From positions 1-61,849 of the IMG/VR virus record IMGVR_UViG_3300033141_002871: DNA of 61,849 nucleotides; one strand, given 5' to 3'. This stretch comes from a virus. The notes below the pieces were generated by a model, which saw only the letters and a list, made by a program, of their open reading frames with translations, had not been told where the DNA came from and did no database searches. Position numbers and translations under genes: made by a program. Below, one piece after another: positions 41,265 through 50,412 of this stretch (positions are counted from its first letter, which is position 1; each line of letters starts with the position of its first letter).

Positions 41265-41627
41265 ATGAACACGCGAATCGCACTGGTAATGGCCGCCGCG
41301 CTGGGCATGGCCGTGGGCGGGGCAGGACTGTTGATGGCAAAGAAGGGAGACCGGGAAGTGGTGGACCACACCGTGGACTCGATGAGCGAGCAGGAGCTGA
41401 CGCCCGCTGCCCGGCCGGAGAGACCGTCGCGGCCGCCCGAGTTGACGCCGCAGCAGGTGCGGCAGATCGTCGGCGCACTGCGCGATGTTGAGGCCCACAA
41501 CGGGCTGCTGGGCATCGCCCACGAGTTCGGGTGCTCGCTGGGCCAAGTGAAGATGATCAAGCAGGCCAGGGATCGGCGGTTGCGGGAGCTGCACCCGGCC
41601 GAGCCCGAGCCCGGCGAAATCGAGTAG
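41265..41627 (+). CDS. Membrane-anchored protein with HTH-like C-terminus
   Basis: 120 residues, ATG with CAGGAGG upstream. Hydrophobic N-terminus (ALVMAAALGMAVGGAGLLMA), a Pro-rich linker, and a helical region LLGIAHEFGCSLGQVKMIKQARDRRL that looks like a helix-turn-helix. Function unknown. Confidence 0.55.
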   Translation: MNTRIALVMAAALGMAVGGAGLLMAKKGDREVVDHTVDSMSEQELTPAARPERPSRPPELTPQQVRQIVGALRDVEAHNGLLGIAHEFGCSLGQVKMIKQARDRRLRELHPAEPEPGEIE

Positions 41628-41637
41628 GAGCGCGGAC

Positions 41638-42987
41638 ATGAGACGGCTTGCGCTGGCAATGCTGCTGGTGGCCTGTGCCTGGCCGGCGCGGGCTGGTATC
41701 ATCGACGACCTCAAGGCCGAGGGGGTGCTGGTTCTCTACCACGACTATCGGAGCCGCTCGTTCCACGACTTCTCGGGCAACGGCAACGACGGTACGCCTA
41801 CCGATGTCCATTTCTCCGGCAACAGGGGTGTGCGGTTCCCGGCCAGTACTAGCGTAATCACCGTGTCCGATTCGCCGGAACTCCAGTTGACGGAGGGGAC
41901 GCTGGTGGTGTTCGGGGAGTTTTTGAGCCAAGAATATAACGAGCGAATAATCAGCAAGCGAGACAACGGTGGAACGAACTATGAAATGCACTTGCAAGTA
42001 ACTCCGGTTCCTAGGCTCTATTTGTACGATGGCACCTACGGAAGGTTTATTAACGCCAATATTACCGGAAGGAAGTATATTGCGATCAACATGAAGGACG
42101 GGGAAGCATGTGAAGCATACGTAGATGGTGTATCTATCGGATTGTTTTACAACACCAGTGTGATCAGCGTAGACGATGCACCATTGTTGATCGGTCACAG
42201 ATATGGAAATCTTTACAATCTCCGCTCCACCCTCACCGCCGCTCTGATCATCAACCGCAAGCTCACCGCCAGCGAGCACGCCGAACTCTACGCCGAGCTA
42301 TCGGGCATGCGGTGGCCTAGCCGGGGCTTCTTCCGCGACAAGGACGCCGACAGCACGGACGGGCGAGTCCAGTTCGCGACCACCTGGGCGGCGGAAGAAT
42401 CGTACAGCCTGACAAGCGGCTGGATTCCGAACACGCCGCTGAAAATCTCCAGCGGCACCTGGAGCGTGATCACCGAGCAGGTGGACGGCAAGCTCTCGAA
42501 GGTGCTCCGGTGCGACAGCGCGGGCATCGTCTACCTGGACACCAGCATCGTGACCGGGAGCCCGACGGAGGACGCTTATGGGACGTGGGAGTGGTGGTTG
42601 AACAAGGGGGCCAGCACCGTGCCGAACGTGATCTTTGCGTCCAACTCTGCGGGCACCGCTGGCTATCAAATCAAGCTCAAGGCCGACGAATCGGTATACC
42701 TGCAAAAGCTAGCCAGCACAGACCTGGCCTACTCGGCGTCGTCTTACGTGAGCGCGTCCGCATGGCACCGATACCGCGTCACCCGCCGGGATACCGATGG
42801 GCGGTTCCACGTCTACGTCGACGGCTCGCTGATGACCGTGGCCGGTGGCAGCAACCCGGTGACCAACAACGATGTGACCACGGCGGTGGTGCTGGCTCTC
42901 GACCTGGACGCCGGGGACAAGGTGTCCCTCGGCGCCCTGAAGGGCGGCAACCAGCTAGTCAAGTGGCGCGGTGTCAACGCGCCGTAA
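41638..42987 (+). CDS. Exported LamG/concanavalin-A-like protein
   Basis: 449 residues. Signal peptide MRRLALAMLLVACAWPARA. Two lectin-like beta-sandwich repeats are suggested: residues 20-225 (FHDFSGNGNDGTPTDVHFSGNRGVRFP, LIINRKLTASEHAELYAELSG) and 230-449 (LKISSGTWSV, GTWEWWLNK, YRVTRRDTDGRFHVYVDGSL). LamG-type folds bind sugars or surfaces; the neighbouring glycan genes make carbohydrate binding plausible. Nt 41920-42230 are more AT-rich than their surroundings. Confidence 0.7.
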   Translation: MRRLALAMLLVACAWPARAGIIDDLKAEGVLVLYHDYRSRSFHDFSGNGNDGTPTDVHFSGNRGVRFPASTSVITVSDSPELQLTEGTLVVFGEFLSQEYNERIISKRDNGGTNYEMHLQVTPVPRLYLYDGTYGRFINANITGRKYIAINMKDGEACEAYVDGVSIGLFYNTSVISVDDAPLLIGHRYGNLYNLRSTLTAALIINRKLTASEHAELYAELSGMRWPSRGFFRDKDADSTDGRVQFATTWAAEESYSLTSGWIPNTPLKISSGTWSVITEQVDGKLSKVLRCDSAGIVYLDTSIVTGSPTEDAYGTWEWWLNKGASTVPNVIFASNSAGTAGYQIKLKADESVYLQKLASTDLAYSASSYVSASAWHRYRVTRRDTDGRFHVYVDGSLMTVAGGSNPVTNNDVTTAVVLALDLDAGDKVSLGALKGGNQLVKWRGVNAP

Positions 42988-42999
42988 AGGAGGCCCACG

Positions 43000-43152
43000 A
43001 TGACGACACGGAGACCGAGAAGGGACGGAAGCGGCAGAGGCAGGGGACAGCCCGGAGGAGGCCGGCGCGGCCGGAACACGGGCGGTTGCTCGAAGGGCGG
43101 CCCCGGCCACGGCAGGGGTGGCGGACGTGGGAGAGGTACGGGGAGGAGATAG
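43000..43152 (+). CDS. Arg/Gly-rich 50-aa peptide
   Basis: ATG with AAGGAGG six bases upstream. The composition is almost entirely Gly and Arg with one Cys and one His. The terminal TAG overlaps the GTG of the next gene. RGG-like peptides bind nucleic acids; function here unknown. Confidence 0.55.
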   Translation: MTTRRPRRDGSGRGRGQPGGGRRGRNTGGCSKGGPGHGRGGGRGRGTGRR

Positions 43153-43346
43153 TGAAGGTGAAGCGGACGAGGCTGTGCCCGAGCTGCGGGTCCATTCAGC
43201 GCGTCGGCTATCCGTGCTCTGTCTGCCGCTACCCAATATGCGAGGAGAAGATGCAGGAGCCGTTGAAACGATGTCCCGACTGTGGCACGATGATTCCTGC
43301 GGACGGTATTTGCCCCTGGTGCGGCAATGACAATAGGAGCGGCTGA
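43152..43346 (+). CDS. Double zinc-ribbon protein, 64 aa
   Basis: GTG with GGGGAGGAG upstream. Four CxxC pairs or single-Cys sites (CPSCG, CSVCRYPIC, CPDCG, CPWCG) give two complete zinc sites. Stop overlaps the connector ATG. Function unknown. Confidence 0.65.
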   Translation: MKVKRTRLCPSCGSIQRVGYPCSVCRYPICEEKMQEPLKRCPDCGTMIPADGICPWCGNDNRSG

Positions 43347-44047
43347 TGGCGACCCTGTCAGACATGAGAGACGAGGTGAGGCGGAGGATCGGAAGCCCGG
43401 ACACCACCGAGGTTCCGAACAGCGACATCGAGGCGGTGATTCAGAGCGAGGCGCTTGACTGGCTGAACAGGAGGCTCCCGGGTCGGAAGATCTCCTCGTT
43501 CACGACGGTCAAGGACCAGCAGGACTACGATGAGAAGCCGGCCAACGCCTACCTCGTGACTGCCGTCTGGTGGATGGAGAGCGACTTCCAGTTCTTCTCC
43601 CCGTCGATGAAGTACGTCGCGCAGGACCAGGACATCAACGAGAAGCTGGCGGGGTTCGACATCTACAAGGACACTGCGCTGGTCGAGGCGTTCTACAAGC
43701 AGCTTGAGACGTACAAGCACAACTTCAAGGGGGAGGGCTTCGAGACGGACGAGGGGAAGATCCGGCTGGAGCCCGTCCCGTCCTCCGGGGGAGACACGGT
43801 CTACTTCGAGTACAGCTACCCGAGGTGGAGCGACCCGACGGGCGTTCCGGACCGCCTTGTTCCCGGACTGAAGAAGAAGGCCGCCGCGATAATCCTCGAC
43901 TACCTGGCCGTGAGGCGCGGCCGGGTAAGGGGCGGCCGCAACTTCACCGGGGGCGGGGGAGAGAGGGAGGCGAACCTTGCCGGGAAGTTCCACGCGGAGG
44001 CGGATGGGGAGGTTCCGGCGCTAACAGTCGCTATCGGGCGGGGATGA
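43346..44047 (+). CDS. Head-tail connector (adaptor) protein
   Basis: 233 residues. The helical start SDMRDEVRRRIGSPD...VPNSDIEAVIQSEALDWLNR and the later KKKAAAIILDYLAVRRGR fit the phage adaptor family that plugs beneath the portal. It is separated from the next connector (54396) by the glycan cassette. Family call from pattern only. Confidence 0.6.
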   Translation: MATLSDMRDEVRRRIGSPDTTEVPNSDIEAVIQSEALDWLNRRLPGRKISSFTTVKDQQDYDEKPANAYLVTAVWWMESDFQFFSPSMKYVAQDQDINEKLAGFDIYKDTALVEAFYKQLETYKHNFKGEGFETDEGKIRLEPVPSSGGDTVYFEYSYPRWSDPTGVPDRLVPGLKKKAAAIILDYLAVRRGRVRGGRNFTGGGGEREANLAGKFHAEADGEVPALTVAIGRG

Positions 44048-46908
44048 TGAGCAAGAAAAAGGGTCGTCCTCTGTGGAGACAGAACGTCAGCGGGAAGCGG
44101 CAGATCGTCTCGCAGTATCCGAAATCAATCGTTGTGGAGCCTGGAGAGTGGGTGAGATCGGACGTCGTCGGCTGGGACACAGACGATTTCTCGGAGCCTA
44201 CAAAGATGAGTTCGTCGTTCAGTCGGATGGCAGAGGTGCGGGACGTGCACGGAAACGTCGTGCGGATTCTCGTTCCTGATACCGGGCCAACATCTCCAGG
44301 CGTCGAGGTTCCGGGAGGATCCGTCTCCATTGTTGTTCCGGTCTATGGACAGCACGAGTACCTGGCGGAGTGTCTCCGGGCGATCCGGAGGTCCAGTTCC
44401 CACGCCTTGGCGGAGGTCGTGGTCGTCGACGACAAGCCGGACGAGCCGGTCCCGGACGAGTTGGCGGCCGGGTGCGTTCTGGTGCGGAACGAGAGGAACG
44501 TGGGGTTCGGTGCCGCGTGCAACCGGGGCGCGGAGAAGTCGGCCGCCCCGTGGATTCTGTTCCTGAACAGCGACTGCGTGCCGGCCGGGGACTGGCTCTC
44601 GGATCTGCTCCGGACCGCGAGGCGGATGGCCGCGGAGGTGGTCGGAGCGCGGCTCCTCTACCCTCAGAGCCGCTCGGTGCAGCACGGCGGGATGAAGCGG
44701 GACGGTGACCTGTTCGTCCACGAGAAGGGAAAGTTGTCGGAGTTCTCGGAGGATCGGCACGTCCTCGCGGTCAGCGGGGCCTGCATGCTGGTGAGTCGGC
44801 AGGCGTGGGAGAGGCTCGGCGGGTTCGATCCGGAGTACGGGAAGGGGTACTTCGAGGACGTCGACCTGTGCCTGAGCTGGATCGAGGTCGGCGGCAGGGT
44901 CGCCTACTGCGGCTCGACGGAGATCGAGCACCACGAGTCGGTGTCGCAGGGGAAGCGGACGAAGGAGTGGGAGGAGCGGTTACAGAGGTCCGCCTCCGTG
45001 TTCCGGAAGAAGTGGCCGGCGACGCGGCTGGACGCGGCTGTAGAGAAGTATCCGCCGGTCCCGAGGGTGGATATCGTGGTCGCGGTGCACAACGCGCTGA
45101 GGCAGACGGCGGACTGCCTCAGGTCAATCGAGGAGAGGACTCCCGGCTGGATCGACTGGGAGGTGACGGTCCTGGACGACGCGAGCGAGCGGTTCGTCTC
45201 CGAGTGGCTCCGGGCCTGGTGCCGGGAGCACGAGAGGTTCTGCTACGTCCGGAGCGAGGTGAACCGTGGCTACCTTTCCTCGATAGACGAGGCAACGAGA
45301 ATCACTAGCCGTGAGTGGATCTGCTACGTGAACAGCGACGTCATCGTTACGGACGGCTGGCTCGGCGCGATGCTCTGCGCCGCCGAGGCCGACCCGAGGG
45401 TCAAGATCGTGAACCCGCACACGAACAGCGCCGCCCACCTGTCGATCCAACCGCCGCCCGGCTCCAACTACGTTGATGCAGACGCCCGGCTCATGGTGTC
45501 GAGCCCGCGCCGCAGGTTCGACGTCGTGACCCCGGTCGGCTTCTGCATGTTGGTCGAGCGGGAGGCCCTGGCCGAGTGCGGCGGCTGGGACGTCGAGTAC
45601 TACGGGAGGGGGTACGGCGAGGAGTGCGACCTCTACATGAGGATGCTGGAGCGCGGGTACAGGTCGGTCGTCGCGGACGACTGCTACGTCCTGCACGAGG
45701 GCGGGGCGACGTTCGGCCTGTTCGGCAGCAAGGCGGACCAGGAGCGGGCCGGCTACCTCCGCTTCATGAAGCGGTGGAAGGCAGGCATCGAGCCGATGCT
45801 GGCCCGGTTCAACCGGGAGGCCCCGCACCGGGTCTCCGAGGCCGCGATGACCGGGGCGACGACGGAGCGTCCGAGGGTCGTGTTCGCCTTCTCCGGGGAG
45901 GCGACCCTATGCGGCGGGGTGCTGGCGGTCGTCCACATCTGCAACCGGCTAATCGAGCACGGGTGGAACGCCACGTTCGCCTGCACGAGGCTCTCCCCCG
46001 AGACCCTGAAGCTGCTCGGCGCGAGGTTCAGGCCCCTGGTCTACTCGGATCGGGCGAGACTGATTTCCGGCCTGGCGGCCCAGGCACCCGCCGTGATCGT
46101 GGCGACGATCTGGTTCAGCGTGCGGGACGTGCTGGCGGCCTGCGGGAAGGCCGAGGGACTCGTTCCCGCTTACTTCGTCCAGGACGTCGAGTACATGTTT
46201 CGGTATCCGAGCGGGGAGCCCTACGTCTCGGAGGAGGAGGTCGTCGGGACGTGGCTGTCGATTGACAGCATTGTGGCCAATTCGGACTGGGTTCTGGAGA
46301 CCATTCGCGAGAAGACTGGGGATTCCTCTCTGGGCCGGAAGATCGGGATCGGGGTGGACCCGCTAGTATTCTACCCGAGGGAGAAGCCGTCCGACCGGAT
46401 CGTCGTGATGGCGCATTGCCGACCGTCGACTCCTCGGAGAGGATGGGACGTGCTGGCAAGGGTTCTGGCCGGGCTGAAGGCGTCGTTCGGGGACGCTGTG
46501 CGGACGGTCGTCTACGACCAGAAGCCGGTCGGCATTCGAGTCGACGAGTCGATGGGCCGGGTTTCCCCGCACGAGCTGGCGAGGCGGATGGGGGAGGCGC
46601 ACCTGTTCCTGGAGGGCTCCAGGTTCCAGGGCTGGGGAATGCAGGCCCTGGAGGCGATGTCGTGCGGCTGCGCTTTAGTGAGTACGGAGAACCGGGGCAT
46701 CGACAACTACGGTACGGACGGCTACGACTGCGTCGTTGTTCCTCCCCACTCTCCGGAGGCGATGCTCGGGGCGGCGAGCGCATTGGTACGTGATGCCGGT
46801 TTGAGGGCTGGTATCGGGCACTGCGCACGCGAAACTGCCAAGCGGTTCGACTGGTCGGTCGTCGGGGAGGCGTGGCACGGATTCCTCTCCGATTTATTTA
46901 GCGGATAA
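44044..46908 (+). CDS. Triple glycosyltransferase (GT2-GT2-GT4) with an N-terminal SGK module
   Basis: 954 residues; ATG overlaps the connector stop. Residues 1-85 hold the module QNVSGKRQIV...VEPGEWV also found at 52700 and 53067. First GT2 domain (about 92-330): VSIVVPVYGQ, VVVVDDKPDE, LFLNSDCVP. Second GT2 (about 340-600): VDIVVAVHN, VLDDASE, YVNSDVIV, GEECDLYMRM. Third, GT4-like (about 608-954): a GGVLAVVHICN start and GSRFQGWGMQALEAMSCG acceptor/donor motif. Three sugar transfers could be made by one chain. The stop lies in palindrome copy 7. Confidence 0.85.
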   Translation: MMSKKKGRPLWRQNVSGKRQIVSQYPKSIVVEPGEWVRSDVVGWDTDDFSEPTKMSSSFSRMAEVRDVHGNVVRILVPDTGPTSPGVEVPGGSVSIVVPVYGQHEYLAECLRAIRRSSSHALAEVVVVDDKPDEPVPDELAAGCVLVRNERNVGFGAACNRGAEKSAAPWILFLNSDCVPAGDWLSDLLRTARRMAAEVVGARLLYPQSRSVQHGGMKRDGDLFVHEKGKLSEFSEDRHVLAVSGACMLVSRQAWERLGGFDPEYGKGYFEDVDLCLSWIEVGGRVAYCGSTEIEHHESVSQGKRTKEWEERLQRSASVFRKKWPATRLDAAVEKYPPVPRVDIVVAVHNALRQTADCLRSIEERTPGWIDWEVTVLDDASERFVSEWLRAWCREHERFCYVRSEVNRGYLSSIDEATRITSREWICYVNSDVIVTDGWLGAMLCAAEADPRVKIVNPHTNSAAHLSIQPPPGSNYVDADARLMVSSPRRRFDVVTPVGFCMLVEREALAECGGWDVEYYGRGYGEECDLYMRMLERGYRSVVADDCYVLHEGGATFGLFGSKADQERAGYLRFMKRWKAGIEPMLARFNREAPHRVSEAAMTGATTERPRVVFAFSGEATLCGGVLAVVHICNRLIEHGWNATFACTRLSPETLKLLGARFRPLVYSDRARLISGLAAQAPAVIVATIWFSVRDVLAACGKAEGLVPAYFVQDVEYMFRYPSGEPYVSEEEVVGTWLSIDSIVANSDWVLETIREKTGDSSLGRKIGIGVDPLVFYPREKPSDRIVVMAHCRPSTPRRGWDVLARVLAGLKASFGDAVRTVVYDQKPVGIRVDESMGRVSPHELARRMGEAHLFLEGSRFQGWGMQALEAMSCGCALVSTENRGIDNYGTDGYDCVVVPPHSPEAMLGAASALVRDAGLRAGIGHCARETAKRFDWSVVGEAWHGFLSDLFSG

Positions 46909-46912
46909 ATAA
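46894..46912 (+). repeat. 19-bp AT-rich palindrome, copy 7
   Basis: TTATTTA-GCGGA-TAAATAA. Contains the stop codon of the triple glycosyltransferase; the next ATG is at 46924 behind a GGGAGG site. Confidence 0.85.
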
Positions 46913-46923
46913 GGGAGGTCCCG

Positions 46924-47934
46924 ATGAGGATCATGTTGAACAACTACTCGTATCCTGGCCTGGTCCGCGCGCTGGAGGATGCGGGGCACGAGGTCCTCGG
47001 GAAGACCGCCGGGCCGGACGAGTTCAACTGGTGGCATCACCTGATCAACCTGGGGAGGTCAAACGAGGAGTACGACGCGATTCTCCGCTCCCAGATCGAG
47101 GAGCACCGGCCCGACGTCTACTTGTGCGGCAAGGGCTGGCACTTCTCGAAGATGATCTCTCCGGAGACGACCGAGTGGATTCGGGAGAGGGTCGGCTGCA
47201 CCCTGTACTGGAGCCTCGACGATCCGGACTTCATGCAGACGTTCTCGGAGCTGGAGATGTGGCGCGGCTACGACGTCGCCCTGACCTGCTGCGGCGAGTG
47301 CGTGAGGCAGTACGAGGAGATGGGTCTGGAGGCGCACCTGTTCTGGCCGGCCTGGGACCAGGAGGCGAGGGAGCCGGTCGTCGAGGTCCCGGAGGACAAG
47401 AGGTTCGCTGACTTCCTGATCGTCGGGACTCCCTACGCGCACACGGTTCCGGCGAGGCGGGACGTCGCGAAGGCGGTGTCGGAGCTGGGCGCGGACCTCT
47501 GGCTCTACGGTCCTGATAGCTGGGTGAAGCAGGAGCACGGCGGTTACTCGTCGCTCTGGAAGCACTACCACGGGTACTGGAAGGAGTGGGGCAGGGTCCA
47601 CGACCTGTTCGCCGGTGCCAGGGTCAACTTCTCGAATCATGTCAGGCGGGCCGAGGGTTACTTGAATGATCGGGTTCCGATGGTGATGGGGGTTGGCGGG
47701 GTGCTCTTTCTCGACCGGCAGCCGGGCCTGGACAAGTGGTTCGTCGACGGGGAGGAGGTCGTGTTCTTCGACGACCTGAAGGACCTCGTCTCGAAGCTGA
47801 TGTACTACCTTCCGAGGCCGGAAGAGAGGGCGAGGATCGGCAGGGCCGCGAGGGAGAAGACGCTGTCGGCGCACACGTACAGGCACCGGGCTGAGCAGCT
47901 CCTTGACATCCTGGCGGCGAGGGGGCTGAAGTGA
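46924..47934 (+). CDS. CgeB-like glycosyltransferase (GT-B fold)
   Basis: 336 residues. Short N-terminal Rossmann part, then YWSLDDPDFMQTF, LTCCGECVRQYEEMGL, and the C-terminal block VNFSNHVRRAEGYLNDRVPMVMGVGGVLFLDRQPGLDKWF. This layout matches CgeB/DUF3880-type glycosyltransferases of spore coats and phages. Second gene of the glycan cassette; GTGA overlap with the next gene. Confidence 0.75.
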   Translation: MRIMLNNYSYPGLVRALEDAGHEVLGKTAGPDEFNWWHHLINLGRSNEEYDAILRSQIEEHRPDVYLCGKGWHFSKMISPETTEWIRERVGCTLYWSLDDPDFMQTFSELEMWRGYDVALTCCGECVRQYEEMGLEAHLFWPAWDQEAREPVVEVPEDKRFADFLIVGTPYAHTVPARRDVAKAVSELGADLWLYGPDSWVKQEHGGYSSLWKHYHGYWKEWGRVHDLFAGARVNFSNHVRRAEGYLNDRVPMVMGVGGVLFLDRQPGLDKWFVDGEEVVFFDDLKDLVSKLMYYLPRPEERARIGRAAREKTLSAHTYRHRAEQLLDILAARGLK

Positions 47935-48353
47935 AGACCCGGGGTAACGTAAACGTCCATCCGACCGCGGAGATTCGCAGCGACGTGGAGCAGGTGTCGA
48001 TGATTGCCCTGGAGGGCGGCTTGATTGAGATCGGGGAGGGAGTGTTCGTCAACAACGGGGTCTGGATTCGCTCCGCGGCAAGCGTGTCTATCGGAGCCTG
48101 GTCGAAGATCGGCCCGAGAGTGATGATCATGGATTCCGACTCCCACGACACCGCTCCGGGACACGGGCCAGCGTCGGGGGCGAAGCCGGTCGTCATTGAG
48201 GAGGACGTCTGGATCGGGGCTGGGGCGATCATCCTGAAAGGTGTCCGGATCGGAAAGCACTCGGTCGTCGGAGCCGGCTCCGTAGTTACCCGGGACATAC
48301 CTGCGTCCACCATCGTTGCCGGAAACCCTGCGAGGGTTCTGAGGCAGGTATGA
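47931..48353 (+). CDS. Hexapeptide-repeat acyltransferase
   Basis: 140 residues, GTG start overlapping the upstream stop. Left-handed beta-helix repeats (IEIGEGVFVNNGV, VSIGAWSKIGPRV, VVIEEDVWIGAGA, VRIGKHSVVGAGS) and the end IVAGNPARVLRQ identify the sugar O-acetyltransferase group. The His in SDSHD is the likely catalytic base. Would acylate a sugar made or transferred by its neighbours. Confidence 0.85.
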   Translation: MKTRGNVNVHPTAEIRSDVEQVSMIALEGGLIEIGEGVFVNNGVWIRSAASVSIGAWSKIGPRVMIMDSDSHDTAPGHGPASGAKPVVIEEDVWIGAGAIILKGVRIGKHSVVGAGSVVTRDIPASTIVAGNPARVLRQV

Positions 48354-49477
48354 GGCTCCTTTTTGTCAACCCGAGGGGGAGCGTTTCGGACGGCAAGTGG
48401 CTGCCGCTCGGGTTCGCCGGCGTGGCGACCCTGGCGATTCGGGCCGGGCACGAGGTGCTCCTTGTCGACGAAGAAGCGGGCCGTGGGTTCTCCGGGAAGG
48501 ATCTGGGCTGGTGCGACGTCGTTTGCGTAACTGGGATGACTCATCAGGCTGCCGGGATTCGGAGAGTCGCTGAGAGATCTCTGGAGGTCGGTCGGCGGGT
48601 GATTGTCGGCGGCGTGCACGCGAGCCTGACAGCGGACGGACTGCCGGAGGGCGCGGAGAGGTTCCGGGGGCCTGCAGAACATGCCTTTCTGGAGGCCCTG
48701 GAGGCCCCTGGGAGCGCGAGGGCCGGAAGACCCGACCCGGACCACCTGATGCCGCCGAACAGGCTCAGAACGGGCTGGAGGCGCTACAGGGAGGCGGTTG
48801 ATGGCAGGAGGGCAGCGCGGGTTCTCGGAGCGGTGGGCTGCCCGTTCCGATGCAAGTACTGCTGCAACCGGACACTGACCGGCGGACGATTCAAGCCGAG
48901 GTCCCCCGGTTCAGTCGCCAGGGAATTCAAGTGGCTGAAGCGGGAGGGGGTGGAGATCGTCCTGTTCGCGATGTCCGCCTTCTCGATCCGGCGCGCCTGG
49001 GTCGAGGACGTGTGTGGGCGACTGGCGAAGATCGGCATTCCTTGGCGGGCGACGACCCGGGTGGACCTGGTAGACGCCGATCTGCTTCGGACGATGAAGG
49101 CCGGAGGATGCGAGCGGCTCGGGTTCGGGGTGGAGTCGGGAGACGACGAGATTCTGAGGATCATCGGCAAGGGGACGACCGTGGAGCAGGCGGAACGCGC
49201 CTTCCGGCTCTGCCGAGAGGTTGGACTAGATACTTGGGCGATGTTGATGACCCACGTGCCCGGGGAGACTCATGCGAGCCTGCGGAGAACAAGGAGATTC
49301 GCCGATCGGCTCCGTTCCGAGTTCGGGGCTGAAGTGACCTTCCAGCGGTTCAGTCCGCTACCCGGCAGCGCGTTCTGGGACGAGCTGGACCGGTGGGGAG
49401 TGGTCGACGAGGCGGACGGGACCGGGTTCGGCCCGGTCAAGTTCACGCCCTGGGACTTCGTGGAGGTGGGGAGATGA
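48350..49477 (+). CDS. B12-binding radical SAM enzyme
   Basis: 375 residues, ATGA overlap. N-terminal cobalamin-binding-type fold (residues 1-120; GVATLAIRAGHEVLLVD, IVGGVHASL), then the radical SAM cluster motif CPFRCKYC (about residue 165) and a TIM-barrel pattern (VESGDDEILRIIGKGTT). Members methylate or rearrange unactivated carbons, often in natural products and glycans. Within this cassette it may C- or P-methylate a sugar; substrate unknown. Confidence 0.82.
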   Translation: MRLLFVNPRGSVSDGKWLPLGFAGVATLAIRAGHEVLLVDEEAGRGFSGKDLGWCDVVCVTGMTHQAAGIRRVAERSLEVGRRVIVGGVHASLTADGLPEGAERFRGPAEHAFLEALEAPGSARAGRPDPDHLMPPNRLRTGWRRYREAVDGRRAARVLGAVGCPFRCKYCCNRTLTGGRFKPRSPGSVAREFKWLKREGVEIVLFAMSAFSIRRAWVEDVCGRLAKIGIPWRATTRVDLVDADLLRTMKAGGCERLGFGVESGDDEILRIIGKGTTVEQAERAFRLCREVGLDTWAMLMTHVPGETHASLRRTRRFADRLRSEFGAEVTFQRFSPLPGSAFWDELDRWGVVDEADGTGFGPVKFTPWDFVEVGR

Positions 49478-50412
49478 AGTTGCTTCTGACGAACCACGGG
49501 ATGTCCGACTTCGCCGGTTCGGAGCTGGCGACCTACACGCTGGCGCACATGCTGAGGCGGCAGGGGCACGACCCGTGGGTCTACACGCCGAGGCCGGGCC
49601 AGGTGTCGGCCAGGCTCGGAGACGTGGGCTTCAAGGTAACCGGCGACGTGACCGAGTGGAGAGAGGAGAGGTTTGACGTCGTCCACTTCCACCACAGGGT
49701 CTGCGTGCCCCCGGTGCGTGCGGTGTTCCCGGACCTGCCCGCGATTTACGTGAGCCACGGAGTGATCCCCGACCTGGAGAAGCCGCCCCTGGACGCCGGG
49801 ATCGACAGGTTCGTCGCGGTCAGCGAGGAGGTGGAGGGGATGCTGCAGAGACTCGGAGTTTCACCGGACCGGATCTCCGTCATCCGGAACGGAGTGAACC
49901 TGTGCCGGTTCAAGCCGCTCAGGCGCGTCTCTGCAAAGTTGAATCGGGTGCTGGTGATCTCCAACCACTTTCCCACGTCGCTCTGGAAGCTGCTGCAGAC
50001 CGCATGCAAGAGGCTCGGCGCGGAACTGCGCGGCATCGGGATCGGTCTGGACCGGGGTCCGACGTGGGAGACAGAGACCCTTATGAACTGGGCGGATCTC
50101 GTCGTGTCCCTGGGCCGGGGCGCTTTGGAGGCGATGGCGTGCGCGAGGGCGGTCCTGGTCTGGGACGTGCACGGCGGGGACGGTCTGGTCACTCCGGACA
50201 CGTACCCGGCGATTCGGAAGTGCAACTTCTCCGGGCGCGCGGTTGGCGAGGACTACGGCCTGGAGAGGCTGGTCGACCTGCTGCGGCAGTACCGGCCCGA
50301 TATGGGCGCTGTGAACCGGAAGCTGGCGATGTACAGGCACGACTCAGAGAGGTTGATATGGGATTACGAGAGGGTCTACGAGTGGGCAGTCGAGAGGAGG
50401 TCATCATGCTGA
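49474..50412 (+). CDS. GT4-type glycosyltransferase
   Basis: 312 residues, ATG with GGAGGTGGGG upstream, overlapping the previous stop. N-domain NHGMSDFAGSELATYTLAHML and FDVVHFHHR, linker VAVSEEVEGML...VIRNGVNLCRFKP, then a shortened C-domain with SLGRGALEAMACARAVLVWD. The EX7E-like motif is partial. Short for the family (usually about 370), but the order is intact. Confidence 0.8.
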   Translation: MKLLLTNHGMSDFAGSELATYTLAHMLRRQGHDPWVYTPRPGQVSARLGDVGFKVTGDVTEWREERFDVVHFHHRVCVPPVRAVFPDLPAIYVSHGVIPDLEKPPLDAGIDRFVAVSEEVEGMLQRLGVSPDRISVIRNGVNLCRFKPLRRVSAKLNRVLVISNHFPTSLWKLLQTACKRLGAELRGIGIGLDRGPTWETETLMNWADLVVSLGRGALEAMACARAVLVWDVHGGDGLVTPDTYPAIRKCNFSGRAVGEDYGLERLVDLLRQYRPDMGAVNRKLAMYRHDSERLIWDYERVYEWAVERRSSC

